Below are positions 18,471-28,577 of a DNA stretch of 64,000 bases, in pieces (position 1 is the stretch's first letter; the number at the start of each line of letters is the position of its first letter). Source of the DNA: Pseudaquabacterium terrae (GTDB taxonomy: Bacteria; Pseudomonadota; Gammaproteobacteria; Burkholderiales; Burkholderiaceae_C); the NCBI RefSeq assembly GCF_013266755.1, contig NZ_JABRWJ010000016.1, positions 1 through 64,000 of the forward strand, written 5' to 3'. Below the pieces are notes generated by a model. That model was not told the DNA's origin. It saw nothing but the letters and a program-made list of their open reading frames with translations, and searched no databases. A program made the translations under genes and the position numbers.

Positions 18471-19448
18471 TCACTCCCAACGGATGCCCAGCGTCCGGAC
18501 CAGGGTCGCCGCCCGGGTACTTTCCTGCTGCAGGAAGCTGCCGAATGCCGCCGGCGTGCTGACGACCGCTTCCGCGCCTTCCTGGTCGATCTTGCCGGCG
18601 ACTTCCGGCAGGCGTACCGCCTGGGCAATGGCGTCTCTGAGTTGCGCGAGCAGCGCGGCCGGTGTGCCCGCCGGCGCGACCATGCCGTGCCAGTTTGCGA
18701 TCGTGAACCCGGGGAGGCCGGCCTGCGCTGCCGTCGGCACGGCGGGCAGTTCGCTCACCCGCGCCGGACCCGCGACGGCCAGCGCGACGAGGCGACCGGT
18801 CGCGATGTGCGTCCGCACGAGCGTGATGTCGGACACCATGATCTCCACCTGCCCGGCCAGCAGGTCGTTCAGCGCCGGCCCCGAGCCCTTGTAGGGCACG
18901 TGCACGATGTCGATGCCTGCCTCTCGCTTGAGCAGCTCGCCCGCGAGATGCGGGACCGTTGCGTTGCCTGCCGAGGCGAAATTCAGCCGGCCGGGCTGCG
19001 CCTTGGCCTTGGCGATGAGCGCCTGCAGCGTCGGCGTCGCGACGCTCGGGTGAACGACCAGGATCTCGGGGACCGAGACCACCTGCGTCAGCGGCGCCAG
19101 GTCCTTCAGGGGATTGAAGGGCATGGCTTTGGCGATGTGCGGTGCGACTGTCAGGGCGCCCGCCAGCGAATAACCGAGGGTGTAGCCGTCCGGCTTGGCC
19201 TTCACGACTTCCGCCAGCCCGGTGAGGCCACCGGCGCCCGCGCGGTTCTCGACAATCACCGGTTGGCCCAGCACTCTGGCGAGTCCGTTGCCGATCAGGC
19301 GGCACATCGCGTCGGCCGAGCCACCCGGCGCCAGCGGCACGATGATCCGCACCGGCTTGTTCGGGAAGGCATTGCTGGCCCAGCTGGCGGCCGGGCAGGC
19401 GGCGAGCGCAGCGGCGCCGGCGAGCAGGGAACGACGTTGTCGGTTCAT
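18471..19448 (-). CDS. Bug-family (TTT) extracytoplasmic solute-binding protein
   Basis: Periplasmic binding protein of 325 residues from the Bug family, which captures carboxylic acids and related ligands for tripartite tricarboxylate transporters. It has a TAT-like or Sec signal (MNRQRRSLLAGAAALAA), then family landmarks FPNKPVRIIVPLAPGGSAD, VENRAGAGG, FASAGNATVPHLAGELL and HVPYKGSGPALNDLL. The ATG at 19448 has an AAGGAC ribosome-binding site; a farther start at 19469 would overlap the porin gene. No TctA/TctB membrane genes are nearby, as is common for Bug proteins. It is third in a probable operon after the tannase and porin, so an aromatic acid released by the tannase is a plausible ligand. 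Confidence 0.92.
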   Translation of the reverse strand: MNRQRRSLLAGAAALAACPAASWASNAFPNKPVRIIVPLAPGGSADAMCRLIGNGLARVLGQPVIVENRAGAGGLTGLAEVVKAKPDGYTLGYSLAGALTVAPHIAKAMPFNPLKDLAPLTQVVSVPEILVVHPSVATPTLQALIAKAKAQPGRLNFASAGNATVPHLAGELLKREAGIDIVHVPYKGSGPALNDLLAGQVEIMVSDITLVRTHIATGRLVALAVAGPARVSELPAVPTAAQAGLPGFTIANWHGMVAPAGTPAALLAQLRDAIAQAVRLPEVAGKIDQEGAEAVVSTPAAFGSFLQQESTRAATLVRTLGIRWE

Positions 19449-19458
19449 GGAAAGGTCC

Positions 19459-20553
19459 TTAGAAGACATGCTTGATGCCGGTGGCGATCAGCGAGGTCGA
19501 CGCGCCAGGGGTCACGCCGGAATAGGCGGTCGTGGCATCGGACACCGAGTAGCTGGATGCCCGTTCGTTCCTGAGTCGCGAATAGCCTGCGTACAGGTCC
19601 GTGCGCCGCGAGAGCGAATAGACGTAATTGACGCTGAACTGCGTGGCGTCGAAATCGCGGGCCGTGCGATCGTCGTAGCGCTTGAGCGAGGCATTCACCT
19701 TGCCCACGTCGCCGGCACGCACGGAGCCGCCGATGAGGTAGCTGCGGTACGAGCGACTGAAGATGCTGGTTGCGCTGGAAGGGGCGGCTGCGGTGCGCGA
19801 TCCTTCCCAGGCGCCCGACTGCACGATCGCCGCCAATGAGAACGCGCCGAAGTCGTGGCTCGCACCGACGGTGGTCGCGCGGTCGTGGTCGCTGTTGGTG
19901 GCATTGGCGACGCGCGTGTGCGAAAGCCCGGCGATCGTCTTGCCGCTGCGGTACAGCATATTGACACCCTGCGCATTGCGGCTGCCGTTGTTGCCGCGCT
20001 CGCCGGCCGCGACCTGCAGTCGAATGGTCAGGCCGCCCCAGGTCGGCGACAGCAGGTTCATCGCGTTGTCATTGCGCGCCGCCGTGGTGCTCGCGGCACC
20101 GGTCCAGATCGTGCTGCTGGCCGTGCCGATGCCCAGCGCCATCGGGTCGATCGGCTGCACCACGTAGAAGGCGGGCGCATAGTCCCGTCCCAGCTCGACG
20201 GCGCCCCAACCGCCGCTCAACGACACCAGCGACTTGCGGCCGAACATCCGACCGCCCTGCCCCAGCATGCCGTTGTCGATCGTCAGGCCGCTTTCCAGCG
20301 TGAACGATGCGCGCAGGCCCCCGCCGAGATCCTCCGTCCCGCGGAAGCCCAGGCGCGAGCCGTAGAGGCAACCGCTGTTCAGGCCGTTGATGCGGTCGGT
20401 GCCGAGATCGGCGCTCGTCACGCAGGCATCCATCAGGCCGTAGATCGTTACGCTGCTGCCAGGCACTGCCTGTGCCCACGCTCCGCTCGCCGCGCACATG
20501 CCGAGCGCGAGTGCGGCGTGCGCGAAGGCAGTGGCGGTTCGTTGTCTGCTCAT
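19459..20553 (-). CDS. Gram-negative (Burkholderia-type) general porin
   Basis: Outer-membrane beta-barrel of 364 residues. It has a Sec signal ending GAWAQA, then the typical porin start SSVTIYGLMDACVT, SRLGFRGTEDLGGGLRASF, the FGRKSLVSLSGGWGAVELGR strand region, and a C-terminal strand ending in HVF with the terminal Phe that outer-membrane proteins need. This is the trimeric porin family common in Burkholderiales. The internal ATG at 20553 is preferred over 20571 because the signal peptide starts there. It sits 26 bases after the tannase gene and 10 before the Bug gene, and probably brings small organic acids into the periplasm for that system. Confidence 0.92.
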   Translation of the reverse strand: MSRQRTATAFAHAALALGMCAASGAWAQAVPGSSVTIYGLMDACVTSADLGTDRINGLNSGCLYGSRLGFRGTEDLGGGLRASFTLESGLTIDNGMLGQGGRMFGRKSLVSLSGGWGAVELGRDYAPAFYVVQPIDPMALGIGTASSTIWTGAASTTAARNDNAMNLLSPTWGGLTIRLQVAAGERGNNGSRNAQGVNMLYRSGKTIAGLSHTRVANATNSDHDRATTVGASHDFGAFSLAAIVQSGAWEGSRTAAAPSSATSIFSRSYRSYLIGGSVRAGDVGKVNASLKRYDDRTARDFDATQFSVNYVYSLSRRTDLYAGYSRLRNERASSYSVSDATTAYSGVTPGASTSLIATGIKHVF

Positions 20554-20579
20554 GTTGTCGCTTTCGATCATGTGAGGAA

Positions 20580-22211
20580 TCAGGGTGCTTCGCAGCGGAA
20601 ATTCGCGGCATCGTCAACGCTGCCCGAACCGGTATAGCGGGCGATCAGTGGATAGGCGCAGACGGGACGTGCCCGACCAGGGAAACTGCTGCCGGTGGCG
20701 AGCAGCGTCGTCGGCGCCACCCCCTTCTCCACCCAGTCGTAGAGCGCTGTCACCGGATCGAATCGGTCCAACGCCCGGCCCCCGCTGCAGTGCTCCATGC
20801 CCGGCACGTTGAAGAAGCGAGCGAAGCGCTGCGTGGCTTCGAGTCCGCCATTGGCCGCGACCAGGTTCCGATACCAGCGGTTGACACCTGCCGGATTGAC
20901 CAGCGAATCGCTGATGCCGGTATAGACGATGGTCTTGCCACCGCGCGCCTTGAAGCCTTCGTAGTTGGTGCCGCTGGTCGTCGTGAACGCCGCTGACGCC
21001 TGCATCGATGGGGGGTCCCGATCGAAGTCGAACTTCATGTAGTCGAAATCAGGCGCGGGTGGCGTCATGAAGACCAACCGAATGGACTGGTTCGTATACT
21101 TTGCGGAATTGGGTACGGCCGTGGTGGACGTGCCAAGCTGATTGCCGCGCCACCCCGCGATACCTGTATCCCATGGATAGGGCGGATAGAGCTGTTCGCC
21201 TTTCGAGTTGCGAGGGCCCTGCATCACTCGGGTGAAGGCGCCGACCTGGGCTTCCGACAGACAGCTGTCCTGCTTGGCACCAGTGCACTGCAGCGCCTTC
21301 ACGTCGTAGCTGCAGGCACCGTAGTTCTCGATCAGCCCGTCACGCGCGCCGTCCAGTGCGTCGCACTTCGCCAGCACGCCATCAGCGACGAGCTTGAGGT
21401 CGGAATCCGAGAACGCGCGGCTCAGGATCTTCGCGCCGCTCTCGTCGGCAGGCGCGATCGCCTGGAACTCTTGCAGGATCTGCATCGATGCCACCTGAGC
21501 CGCGTGCTGCTCGAGGATGGGCGCGCCAGACACCACGCCGTCGAAGTAGGTCGGGAAGCGCTGTGACATCATCATTCCCTGGCGTCCCCCGCCCGAGCAG
21601 CCGACGTAGTACGAATAGGACGGTGCCTTCCCGTAGAAACGCGTCACAACGTCCTTGGCCATTACCGTGACCTTGTCCATCGCGTTGTAGCCCCAGTCGA
21701 TGCGGGCTTGCGGGTCGACGCCGAATGAGGCGTCGCGGGTGCTCGTGCCCGTGTGTCCCATGTTGCTGGTGACAACCGCGGCACCTTGCGACAGGGCCGG
21801 CACGACGCCGTCGCGAAGGGTGCCGAAGGCCAGCGGGATGGTGCCGTCGACACCACCACCGCCCTGGAACTGGAAGCGGCCGTTCCAGGCCATGGGCATG
21901 CGCAGTTCAAATCCAATGCCGTAGCGCACGCCATTGACGCCGATGCGCGGGGCGATCTCGCCCGTCACGAGGCAATGGGCCGGCATGCGAACGCTCGTCG
22001 TGCCTGCCGCGCCCTGATCGACGAATATGGCGCTCTGGATCACCGTGTTGGGATGGGCAAGCTTCTGAATAGCCGTGCAATCCGGCGCCAGTGCGGCAGA
22101 GGTCGGGGCTGCCGGTGAAGGCTCGCTGACATCGTCGCTGCCGCCGCAGGCCGACAAGGCGAGGAACGCGGCGCACGCCATTGCCACGGCATTCAGTTTC
22201 GTGTTGCGCAT
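20580..22211 (-). CDS. tannase/feruloyl-esterase family lipoprotein
   Basis: Secreted or lipid-anchored serine esterase of the tannase family (543 residues), which hydrolyses esters of gallic, ferulic or related phenolic acids. The N-terminus is a lipoprotein signal (lipobox ALSAC). The nucleophile elbow is VGCSGGGRQGMMM with the neighbouring Cys that forms the family's catalytic disulfide; NVPGMEHCSGG near the end holds the catalytic His and paired Cys. The ATG at 22211 has GGTGG at a proper distance; an ATG at 22223 would add four residues. The conserved C-terminal block CAYPLIARYTGSG is present. It leads an operon with a porin and a Bug binding protein. A second tannase-family gene lies at 33.1 kb. 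Confidence 0.92.
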   Translation of the reverse strand: MRNTKLNAVAMACAAFLALSACGGSDDVSEPSPAAPTSAALAPDCTAIQKLAHPNTVIQSAIFVDQGAAGTTSVRMPAHCLVTGEIAPRIGVNGVRYGIGFELRMPMAWNGRFQFQGGGGVDGTIPLAFGTLRDGVVPALSQGAAVVTSNMGHTGTSTRDASFGVDPQARIDWGYNAMDKVTVMAKDVVTRFYGKAPSYSYYVGCSGGGRQGMMMSQRFPTYFDGVVSGAPILEQHAAQVASMQILQEFQAIAPADESGAKILSRAFSDSDLKLVADGVLAKCDALDGARDGLIENYGACSYDVKALQCTGAKQDSCLSEAQVGAFTRVMQGPRNSKGEQLYPPYPWDTGIAGWRGNQLGTSTTAVPNSAKYTNQSIRLVFMTPPAPDFDYMKFDFDRDPPSMQASAAFTTTSGTNYEGFKARGGKTIVYTGISDSLVNPAGVNRWYRNLVAANGGLEATQRFARFFNVPGMEHCSGGRALDRFDPVTALYDWVEKGVAPTTLLATGSSFPGRARPVCAYPLIARYTGSGSVDDAANFRCEAP

Positions 22212-22429
22212 CTCATCCACCATTTCGCTGATTGGGATGAGGCAGTCTAGGAACTACATCAGGCTGGAGCCAGAGAACGTGACGCAAAGCTGCCATGGCA
22301 GTATTCGCATACCGCGGCACGTTCCGGGCATTGCGGCGCTTGCATAGCAGCCTTGGCGCTGGCGGACTGGTGCGGCGCCTGGTCTCGTCCTAGACTGATC
22401 CGATTCCCCATCCATCCGCAGGAGAACCC

Positions 22430-23206
22430 TTGGACGATCTGACGCAACTGAAGGTGGCCATTGCCAACCACGTGGCGACGCTCACGCTGAACGCACCGCC
22501 GGTCAATGCGCTCACGCGCGTGCTGAACGACGAGCTCACGCTCGCGCTCGATCGCATCTCGGAACTCGACGACGTGCGCGCGGTGGTGCTGACCGGCGAG
22601 GGCAAGGTGTTCTGCGCCGGCGCCGACCTGAAGGGTCGTGCCGAGGTCATCAAGGGCCCCGGCGACCTGCCGGCGCATTCGCGCCGCACGCGCGAGTGCT
22701 TCCACGCGATCCGCGAGTGCGCGAAGCCGGTGGTCGTGGCGATCAACGGCGCGGCGCTCGGTTCGGGGCTGGCGATGGTGGCCTCGGCAGACATCATCGT
22801 CGCGTCGCAGAAGGCCTCGCTCGGATTGCCGGAAGTGGACGTCGGGCTGCTCGGCGGCTGCCGCCACGCGATGCGCCTGTTCAGCCATTCGCGCCTGCGC
22901 CGCATGGCACTGACCGGCCTGCGCGTCGACGGCGCCGAGCTGTATCGCCTGGGGGTTGCCGAAGCCTGCGTTGCACCGGAAGACCTGATGCCCACTGCCA
23001 TTGAGATCGCGAGGACGATCGCCTCCAAGAGCCCCGTCTCGACGCGCATGGGCAAGCACACGCTGAACGTCATCGAGGACATGAGCCTGCGCGACGGCTA
23101 CCGCTACGAGCAGGACATGACCGCCATCATCGGCAAGACCGAGGACGCCAAGGAAGCGCAGCTGGCCTTCAAGGAGAAGCGCTCGCCGGACTTCAAGGGC
23201 CGCTGA
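22430..23206 (+). CDS. enoyl-CoA hydratase/isomerase family protein
   Basis: Cytosolic crotonase-fold enzyme of 258 residues. It shows NAPPVNALT at the start, oxyanion-hole segments CAGADLKG and GAALGSGLAMVASAD, and LPEVDVGLLGG with a Glu at the first catalytic position. The second acid position of classical hydratases is Gly here, so isomerase, hydrolase or decarboxylase activity is also possible. It begins with a TTG codon, placed by a strong ribosome-binding site (AGGAG six bases upstream); no ATG fits. It stands alone, divergent from the tannase operon and convergent with the thiolase operon, separated from the latter by a strong terminator. Confidence 0.9.
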   Translation: MDDLTQLKVAIANHVATLTLNAPPVNALTRVLNDELTLALDRISELDDVRAVVLTGEGKVFCAGADLKGRAEVIKGPGDLPAHSRRTRECFHAIRECAKPVVVAINGAALGSGLAMVASADIIVASQKASLGLPEVDVGLLGGCRHAMRLFSHSRLRRMALTGLRVDGAELYRLGVAEACVAPEDLMPTAIEIARTIASKSPVSTRMGKHTLNVIEDMSLRDGYRYEQDMTAIIGKTEDAKEAQLAFKEKRSPDFKGR

Positions 23207-23220
23207 ACGCCATCAGTCGA

Positions 23221-23261
23221 AACGCCGAGGGGGCCGCGCAGCGCGGCCCCCTCGGCGTTTT
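23221..23261. terminator. strong bidirectional intrinsic terminator
   Basis: A perfect 19-bp inverted repeat (23221-23239 with 23241-23259) with a minimal loop, followed by TTTT on the plus strand and preceded by AA on that side. It lies between the stop codons of two convergent genes (crotonase and thiolase) and should stop transcription of the plus-strand gene, probably also of the minus-strand operon. Confidence 0.9.
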
Positions 23262-23266
23262 GCTGT

Positions 23267-24484
<1,218 letters not shown>

Positions 24485-24502
24485 GAAGAGGCTCCGAGTG
24501 AA

Positions 24503-25297
24503 TCAAGGGGACAGCGGCCGCAGCGTGCCGGCCCAGGCGGCGATGGCATCGGCGACCGCCGCGGGTTGTTCGGGTATCAGCGCGTGGCTGGCACCGGCGA
24601 TCGTGCGGACGGTGACGCGTTCCTCGCCGAGGCAGTCCTTCAGCTCGTCGCGCGTGGCCGGCGGACGCCACGGATCCTGCGCGCCCTGCAGGTCCAGGAT
24701 CGGCGCGTGCGTCACCGGCCACCAGCGATCCTTGGCCGGAACCGCTGCCGCGCGTCGATAAAGCTCGCGCAGCTGTGGATGCCAGCCTTCGAGCCAGACC
24801 GAGGCATCGTTGCCGGGGGCGAAGAAGGCCTTGCGCAGGCTTTGCAGCCGCCGCTCACGCGCTTGCGTCGGATCCGCGGCAATGTCGAGTGCCTGGCTCA
24901 ACCCGGGCGGAAAGCTGCGGGCCGCGCCCGCAAGCACGATCACGCCGCGCACCCGCGCTGGATGGTCGAGATCGGTGACACGCGCAATGAAGTGGCCGAA
25001 GGCGTGTCCTGCAACGAGGGCCGGCCCCGCGACGACAGCCTCGATCGCCTGCGCGACGTCAGCGGCCAACGTGTGCAGCGTGAAATCGGGCGGCGGCGGG
25101 CTGCTGCGGCCCATGCCGCGCGGTTGCGGTCGTAACACTCGAAAGCCGTGGCCGACGAGCCGCTGCACCAGCTCGTCGAAGTCCAGCGAATCGCGCTGCG
25201 ACGAGGGCAACAGCACGAGGCCCGGATCGCCGGCCCGGCCGTCGACCAGCACCTCGAGCTGCGCACCGTCCGCCGTGTCCAGCAGGTGGGAGGCCAT
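24503..25297 (-). CDS. alpha/beta hydrolase-fold protein with Ala in the nucleophile elbow
   Basis: Cytosolic alpha/beta hydrolase-fold protein, 264 residues. The core strands are clear (LEVLVDGRAGDPGLVLLPS, FRVLRPQPRGMGRSS, PVTHAPILDLQGAQDPW), and a late His (GASHALIP) fits the catalytic His. The nucleophile elbow reads VAGHAFGHF where active members have G-x-S-x-G, so Ala replaces the Ser. It may be a non-hydrolytic or atypical member rather than a functional esterase. Position in the operon with a muconate-lactonizing-like enzyme and a PcaF-like thiolase corresponds to that of an enol-lactonase (PcaD), but the missing Ser argues against simple equivalence. Gaps of 18 bases on both sides imply cotranscription. 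Confidence 0.85.
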   Translation of the reverse strand: MASHLLDTADGAQLEVLVDGRAGDPGLVLLPSSQRDSLDFDELVQRLVGHGFRVLRPQPRGMGRSSPPPPDFTLHTLAADVAQAIEAVVAGPALVAGHAFGHFIARVTDLDHPARVRGVIVLAGAARSFPPGLSQALDIAADPTQARERRLQSLRKAFFAPGNDASVWLEGWHPQLRELYRRAAAVPAKDRWWPVTHAPILDLQGAQDPWRPPATRDELKDCLGEERVTVRTIAGASHALIPEQPAAVADAIAAWAGTLRPLSP

Positions 25298-25315
25298 GAG
25301 CAGCGCTTGCCGCTG

Positions 25316-26278
25316 TCACTCGGCGGTCGCGCCGGACCGCTTCACGATCTCGGCCCACTTCGGCAGCTCGCTGCGCATCAGGGCAGTGAATTCCTCCGGC
25401 GTGCCGAAAGTCGGCTCGATGCCCAGCGCGACCAGCGGCTGCCGCAGCGCCGGCGACGCCATCACGCGGCCCAGCGCCGCATGCAAGGTCGCGATCACGT
25501 CCTTCGGCGTGCCGGCCGGCGCGAGCACGCCGAGCCAGTTCGACACGTCGTAGCCCTTCAGCCCCGCCTCGGCGATCGTCGGCACCTGCGGCAGCAAACC
25601 CATGCGCGCCTTCGAGGTCACGCCCAGTGCGCGCACCTTGCCGTTGCGGATGTGCTCCTCGTACACGGTGTAGGAATCGAAGGTCATGTCGATGCGGCCT
25701 GCGAGCACGTCGACCAGCAGCGGCGAGCTGCCCTTGTACGGCACGTGCACCATGTCGACGCCGGCCAGCGCCTCGAACAGCGCGCCCGAGAGGTGGCTGG
25801 AGCTGCCGTTGCCGGCCGAGCCGTAGGTGAGCGCACCCGGCTTGGCCTTCGCCAACGCGATCAGCTCGCCGAGGTTCTTCGCTGCGACCGAGGGCCCCAC
25901 CACCAGCACGCGCGGCGTGATGTGGGTCAGGCTGATCGGCGCGAAGTCCTTCAGCGGGTCGTAGCGCAGTTTCGGGTACAGCGCGGGGTTGATCGCCTGC
26001 GTGCCCATGGTGCCGAAGAACAGCGTGTAGCCGTCGGGCGCCGACTTGGACACGGCCTCGGCCGCCGGCGCGCCGCCGGCGCCGCCGCGGTTGTCGACGA
26101 TGACCTGCTGGCCGAGTTCGGTGCCCAGGCGCTGCGCCAGGCCGCGCGCCATCGTGTCGGCCGCGCCGCCGGCCGGGAACGGCACGATCAGCCGCAGCGG
26201 CTTGTCGGGAAAGGCAGCCGAGGCCAGGCCCGAGACGGCCAGCAGACCGGCGGCGATGGCCTTGCTCAAGAGTTTCAT
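25316..26278 (-). CDS. Bug-family (TTT) extracytoplasmic solute-binding protein
   Basis: Periplasmic binding protein of 320 residues with a Sec signal (MKLLSKAIAAGLLAVSGLAS) and Bug landmarks: FPDKPLRLIVPFPAGGAAD, VDNRGGAGGAPAAEAV, YGSAGNGSSSHLSGALFE, HVPYKGSSPLLVDVL and LGVTSKARMGLLPQVPTIAE. Its start overlaps the stop of the preceding muconate-lactonizing-like gene by four bases (ATGA). It is the second Bug protein in this operon, so the operon may take up two ligands or a range of acids. TctA/TctB genes are not in the window. Confidence 0.92.
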   Translation of the reverse strand: MKLLSKAIAAGLLAVSGLASAAFPDKPLRLIVPFPAGGAADTMARGLAQRLGTELGQQVIVDNRGGAGGAPAAEAVSKSAPDGYTLFFGTMGTQAINPALYPKLRYDPLKDFAPISLTHITPRVLVVGPSVAAKNLGELIALAKAKPGALTYGSAGNGSSSHLSGALFEALAGVDMVHVPYKGSSPLLVDVLAGRIDMTFDSYTVYEEHIRNGKVRALGVTSKARMGLLPQVPTIAEAGLKGYDVSNWLGVLAPAGTPKDVIATLHAALGRVMASPALRQPLVALGIEPTFGTPEEFTALMRSELPKWAEIVKRSGATAE

Positions 26279-27375
26279 GTCGCTTCCTTGGAACTGTGCA
26301 ATGCCGATTCGTCGGCCAGCGTCACGCCGCAGCCGGGACCCGTCGGCAGCGCGATGCGCCCCCGCTCGACCGCGAGCGGCGTGAAGGGATCGTCCAGCAG
26401 ATGCTGGTGCTCGGAGAGCTCGCAGGCGAAGGGCAGCGCCTTGATCACGCTGGCGGCCTGCAGGCTCATCGCCTGCATCAGCGCCGGCCCGAAGGCCGCA
26501 CCGACGCGGCAGCCGACGCCGCCGGCTTCGCAGATGCGCACCGCCTGCAGGAAGCGCCGCAGTCCGCCGAGCTTGGTGACCTTCAGGTTGATGACGTCGA
26601 CCACCCGCTCCGACACCAGCCGGAACACGTCGTGCACCGTCTGCGCGCTCTCGTCGGCCTCGATCGCGACCGGCAGGCTGCGCGTCAGCAGCGCCAGGCC
26701 GGCCCAGTCCGCCGCCGGCACCGGCTGCTCGATGAGCGCGATGTCGTGGCGCTCCATGCGCGCGAAGGCCCGCATCATCTGCTTGGCGTCGTAGGACTGG
26801 TTCGGATCGAGCGTCAGCTTCACCTCGGGCCCGGCGGCGGCGCGCACCGCGGCGATGCGCTCGACATCGAGCGTGGTGTCGCCCGACAGCTTCAGCTTGA
26901 GCTGGCCGTAGCCCTCCTCGACCAGCTCCGCCGCCTTGGCGGCCATCTCGGACGGCGTCTTGATCGGCAGGATGCGCGACTGCGCGATGCCCTCGTGCAA
27001 CCGGCCGCCCAGCAGCACATGCACCGGCACGCTCAAGCGGCGCGACAGCAGGTCGTGCAGCGCCATGTCGATGCCGGCCTTGACGCTGGGCTGGAAGGCC
27101 AGCGAGGCATCGATCTCCTCGACGATGCCGGCCAGGTCGTCGACGCGCCGGCCGACCAGCCGCGGCGTCAGCATCTGCAGCGCAGCCTGCGCGCCGGCGC
27201 CATGCGTGGAGATCGCCGGAATCGCATGCACGTAACCCAGGCCGCGGTGGCCCAGCTCGTCGGTCAGCGCGAGCACGTGGCCCTCGAGCTGCGGCACGGT
27301 GGCGCGGGCGAACTTCCAGCTCGGGTCACGCAGCCGCTGCGTGCAGGACAGGATTCGAACGTCGACGATCTGCAT
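26275..27375 (-). CDS. enolase-superfamily protein (muconate lactonizing / mandelate racemase type)
   Basis: Cytosolic enolase-superfamily enzyme of 366 residues. It has the capping domain, then the barrel with a K-x-K motif (QLKLKLSGD), three metal ligands in LDPNQSYD, IEQPV and EADES, and the second-side Lys in VINLKVTKLGG; together these match the muconate lactonizing enzyme subgroup. Chemistry is proton abstraction next to a carboxylate, giving cycloisomerisation, racemisation or dehydration. Neighbouring PcaF-like thiolase makes muconate-type cycloisomerisation attractive, but a racemase or dipeptide epimerase cannot be excluded. The long frame upstream is a shadow of the Bug gene; ATG at 27375 is 5 bases after that gene's stop. 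Confidence 0.88.
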   Translation of the reverse strand: MQIVDVRILSCTQRLRDPSWKFARATVPQLEGHVLALTDELGHRGLGYVHAIPAISTHGAGAQAALQMLTPRLVGRRVDDLAGIVEEIDASLAFQPSVKAGIDMALHDLLSRRLSVPVHVLLGGRLHEGIAQSRILPIKTPSEMAAKAAELVEEGYGQLKLKLSGDTTLDVERIAAVRAAAGPEVKLTLDPNQSYDAKQMMRAFARMERHDIALIEQPVPAADWAGLALLTRSLPVAIEADESAQTVHDVFRLVSERVVDVINLKVTKLGGLRRFLQAVRICEAGGVGCRVGAAFGPALMQAMSLQAASVIKALPFACELSEHQHLLDDPFTPLAVERGRIALPTGPGCGVTLADESALHSSKEAT

Positions 27376-27380
27376 GCGGC

Positions 27381-28352
27381 TCACTCCAGCGTGATCTTTC
27401 CCTTGGTCACGACCGCCTTCCACTTCTCGAACTCGGCCTGCATCAGGCCCTTGTATTCCTGCGGCGTCGAGGTCACCGGCACGGCGCCCTGCTTCAGCAG
27501 CTGCTCCTTCATGTCGGGCGCGCTCACCGCCGCGACGACCGCGTCGCGGAAGCGCTTCTGCACCTCGGCCGGCACGCCGGGCGCGCCGATGACGCCGTAG
27601 GTCGTGTCCATCAGCACGCCCGGATAACCGGCCTCCTTCGTGGTCGGCACGTCGGGCGCCTGCGGTGCGCGGCTGGCACTTGCCACCGCCAGGATCTTCA
27701 GCTTGCCGGCGGCCACGTGCTGCATCACCGGCAGCAGGTCGACCATCACCATCTGGATCTCGCCGCCCAGCAGCGCGGTGACCGCCGGCGCGGCGCCCTT
27801 GTACGGCACGTGCGTGAGCTCGATGCCGGCCTCCTGCCGCAGCAGTTCGGCGCCGATGTGCGGCGACGTGCCGGGACCGGCCGAGCCGTAGTTCAGCGTG
27901 CCCGGCGCGGCCTTGGCCTTCTTCACCAGGTCGGGCAGGCTGGCGATGCCGGCGTCGGCGCGCACGACGATGACCGCCGGGATGCGCGCGACCAGGGTCA
28001 GGTACTGCACGTCGGCCAACGCATACGGCACCTTCATCAGGTTGGGCATGCCGGCCAGCGGGCCGGGCGCCGCCAGGGCGAAGGTGTAGCCGTCGGCGGG
28101 CGCCTTCAGCGCGGCATCGACGCCGATGGTGCCGCCCGCGCCGGCCTTGTTGTCGACGATCACCGGCTGGCCGATCGCCGTCTCGACCTTCTTCGCGACG
28201 AGCCGCGCGACGACATCGGTCGGCCCGCCGGCGGCATAGGGAACGATCAGGCGCACGGGCTTGGTGGGCCAGGCCTGGGCCTGCACGGAGGCAGCGGTGC
28301 AGGTCAGGGCTGCGGCCAGTCCAAGGCCCAGCAGGGGGCGTCGCGTCAGCAT
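27381..28352 (-). CDS. Bug-family (TTT) extracytoplasmic solute-binding protein
   Basis: First gene of the five-gene minus-strand operon; periplasmic binding protein of 323 residues. Signal peptide MLTRRPLLGLGLAAAL ends near VQAQA; Bug landmarks are WPTKPVRLIVPYAAGGPTD, VDNKAGAGGTIGVDAAL, YGSAGPGTSPHIGAELLRQ and HVPYKGAAPAVTALLGG. Start at 28352 is set by the signal; the 460-codon upstream extension is a shadow of the CoA-transferase gene on the other strand. The 225-base divergent region before the CoA-transferase gene probably carries both promoters. It holds a 7-bp inverted repeat (GCCTTGC at 28496, GCAAGGC at 28518) that could bind a regulator. Confidence 0.92.
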   Translation of the reverse strand: MLTRRPLLGLGLAAALTCTAASVQAQAWPTKPVRLIVPYAAGGPTDVVARLVAKKVETAIGQPVIVDNKAGAGGTIGVDAALKAPADGYTFALAAPGPLAGMPNLMKVPYALADVQYLTLVARIPAVIVVRADAGIASLPDLVKKAKAAPGTLNYGSAGPGTSPHIGAELLRQEAGIELTHVPYKGAAPAVTALLGGEIQMVMVDLLPVMQHVAAGKLKILAVASASRAPQAPDVPTTKEAGYPGVLMDTTYGVIGAPGVPAEVQKRFRDAVVAAVSAPDMKEQLLKQGAVPVTSTPQEYKGLMQAEFEKWKAVVTKGKITLE

Positions 28353-28577
28353 GGGAAGTCTCCAGTGAAAGGCGGTGTTCGGCGGTGTGAACACAGTCTC
28401 GTCGCCGGGGGGGCCGGCAGCAAGGCACCGCAGCGGCAACGCAGCTATGCAGCGCATGCAAGTCGGCCGTGCGGTATGCGCCGAGGTGCATGCCAGCCTT
28501 GCGCCTTCGGGCCGTAGGCAAGGCGTGCGCCGGCGCCTAGAGTCTTCGTCAACGCATCGAACCCGAGAGCCCAGCAG

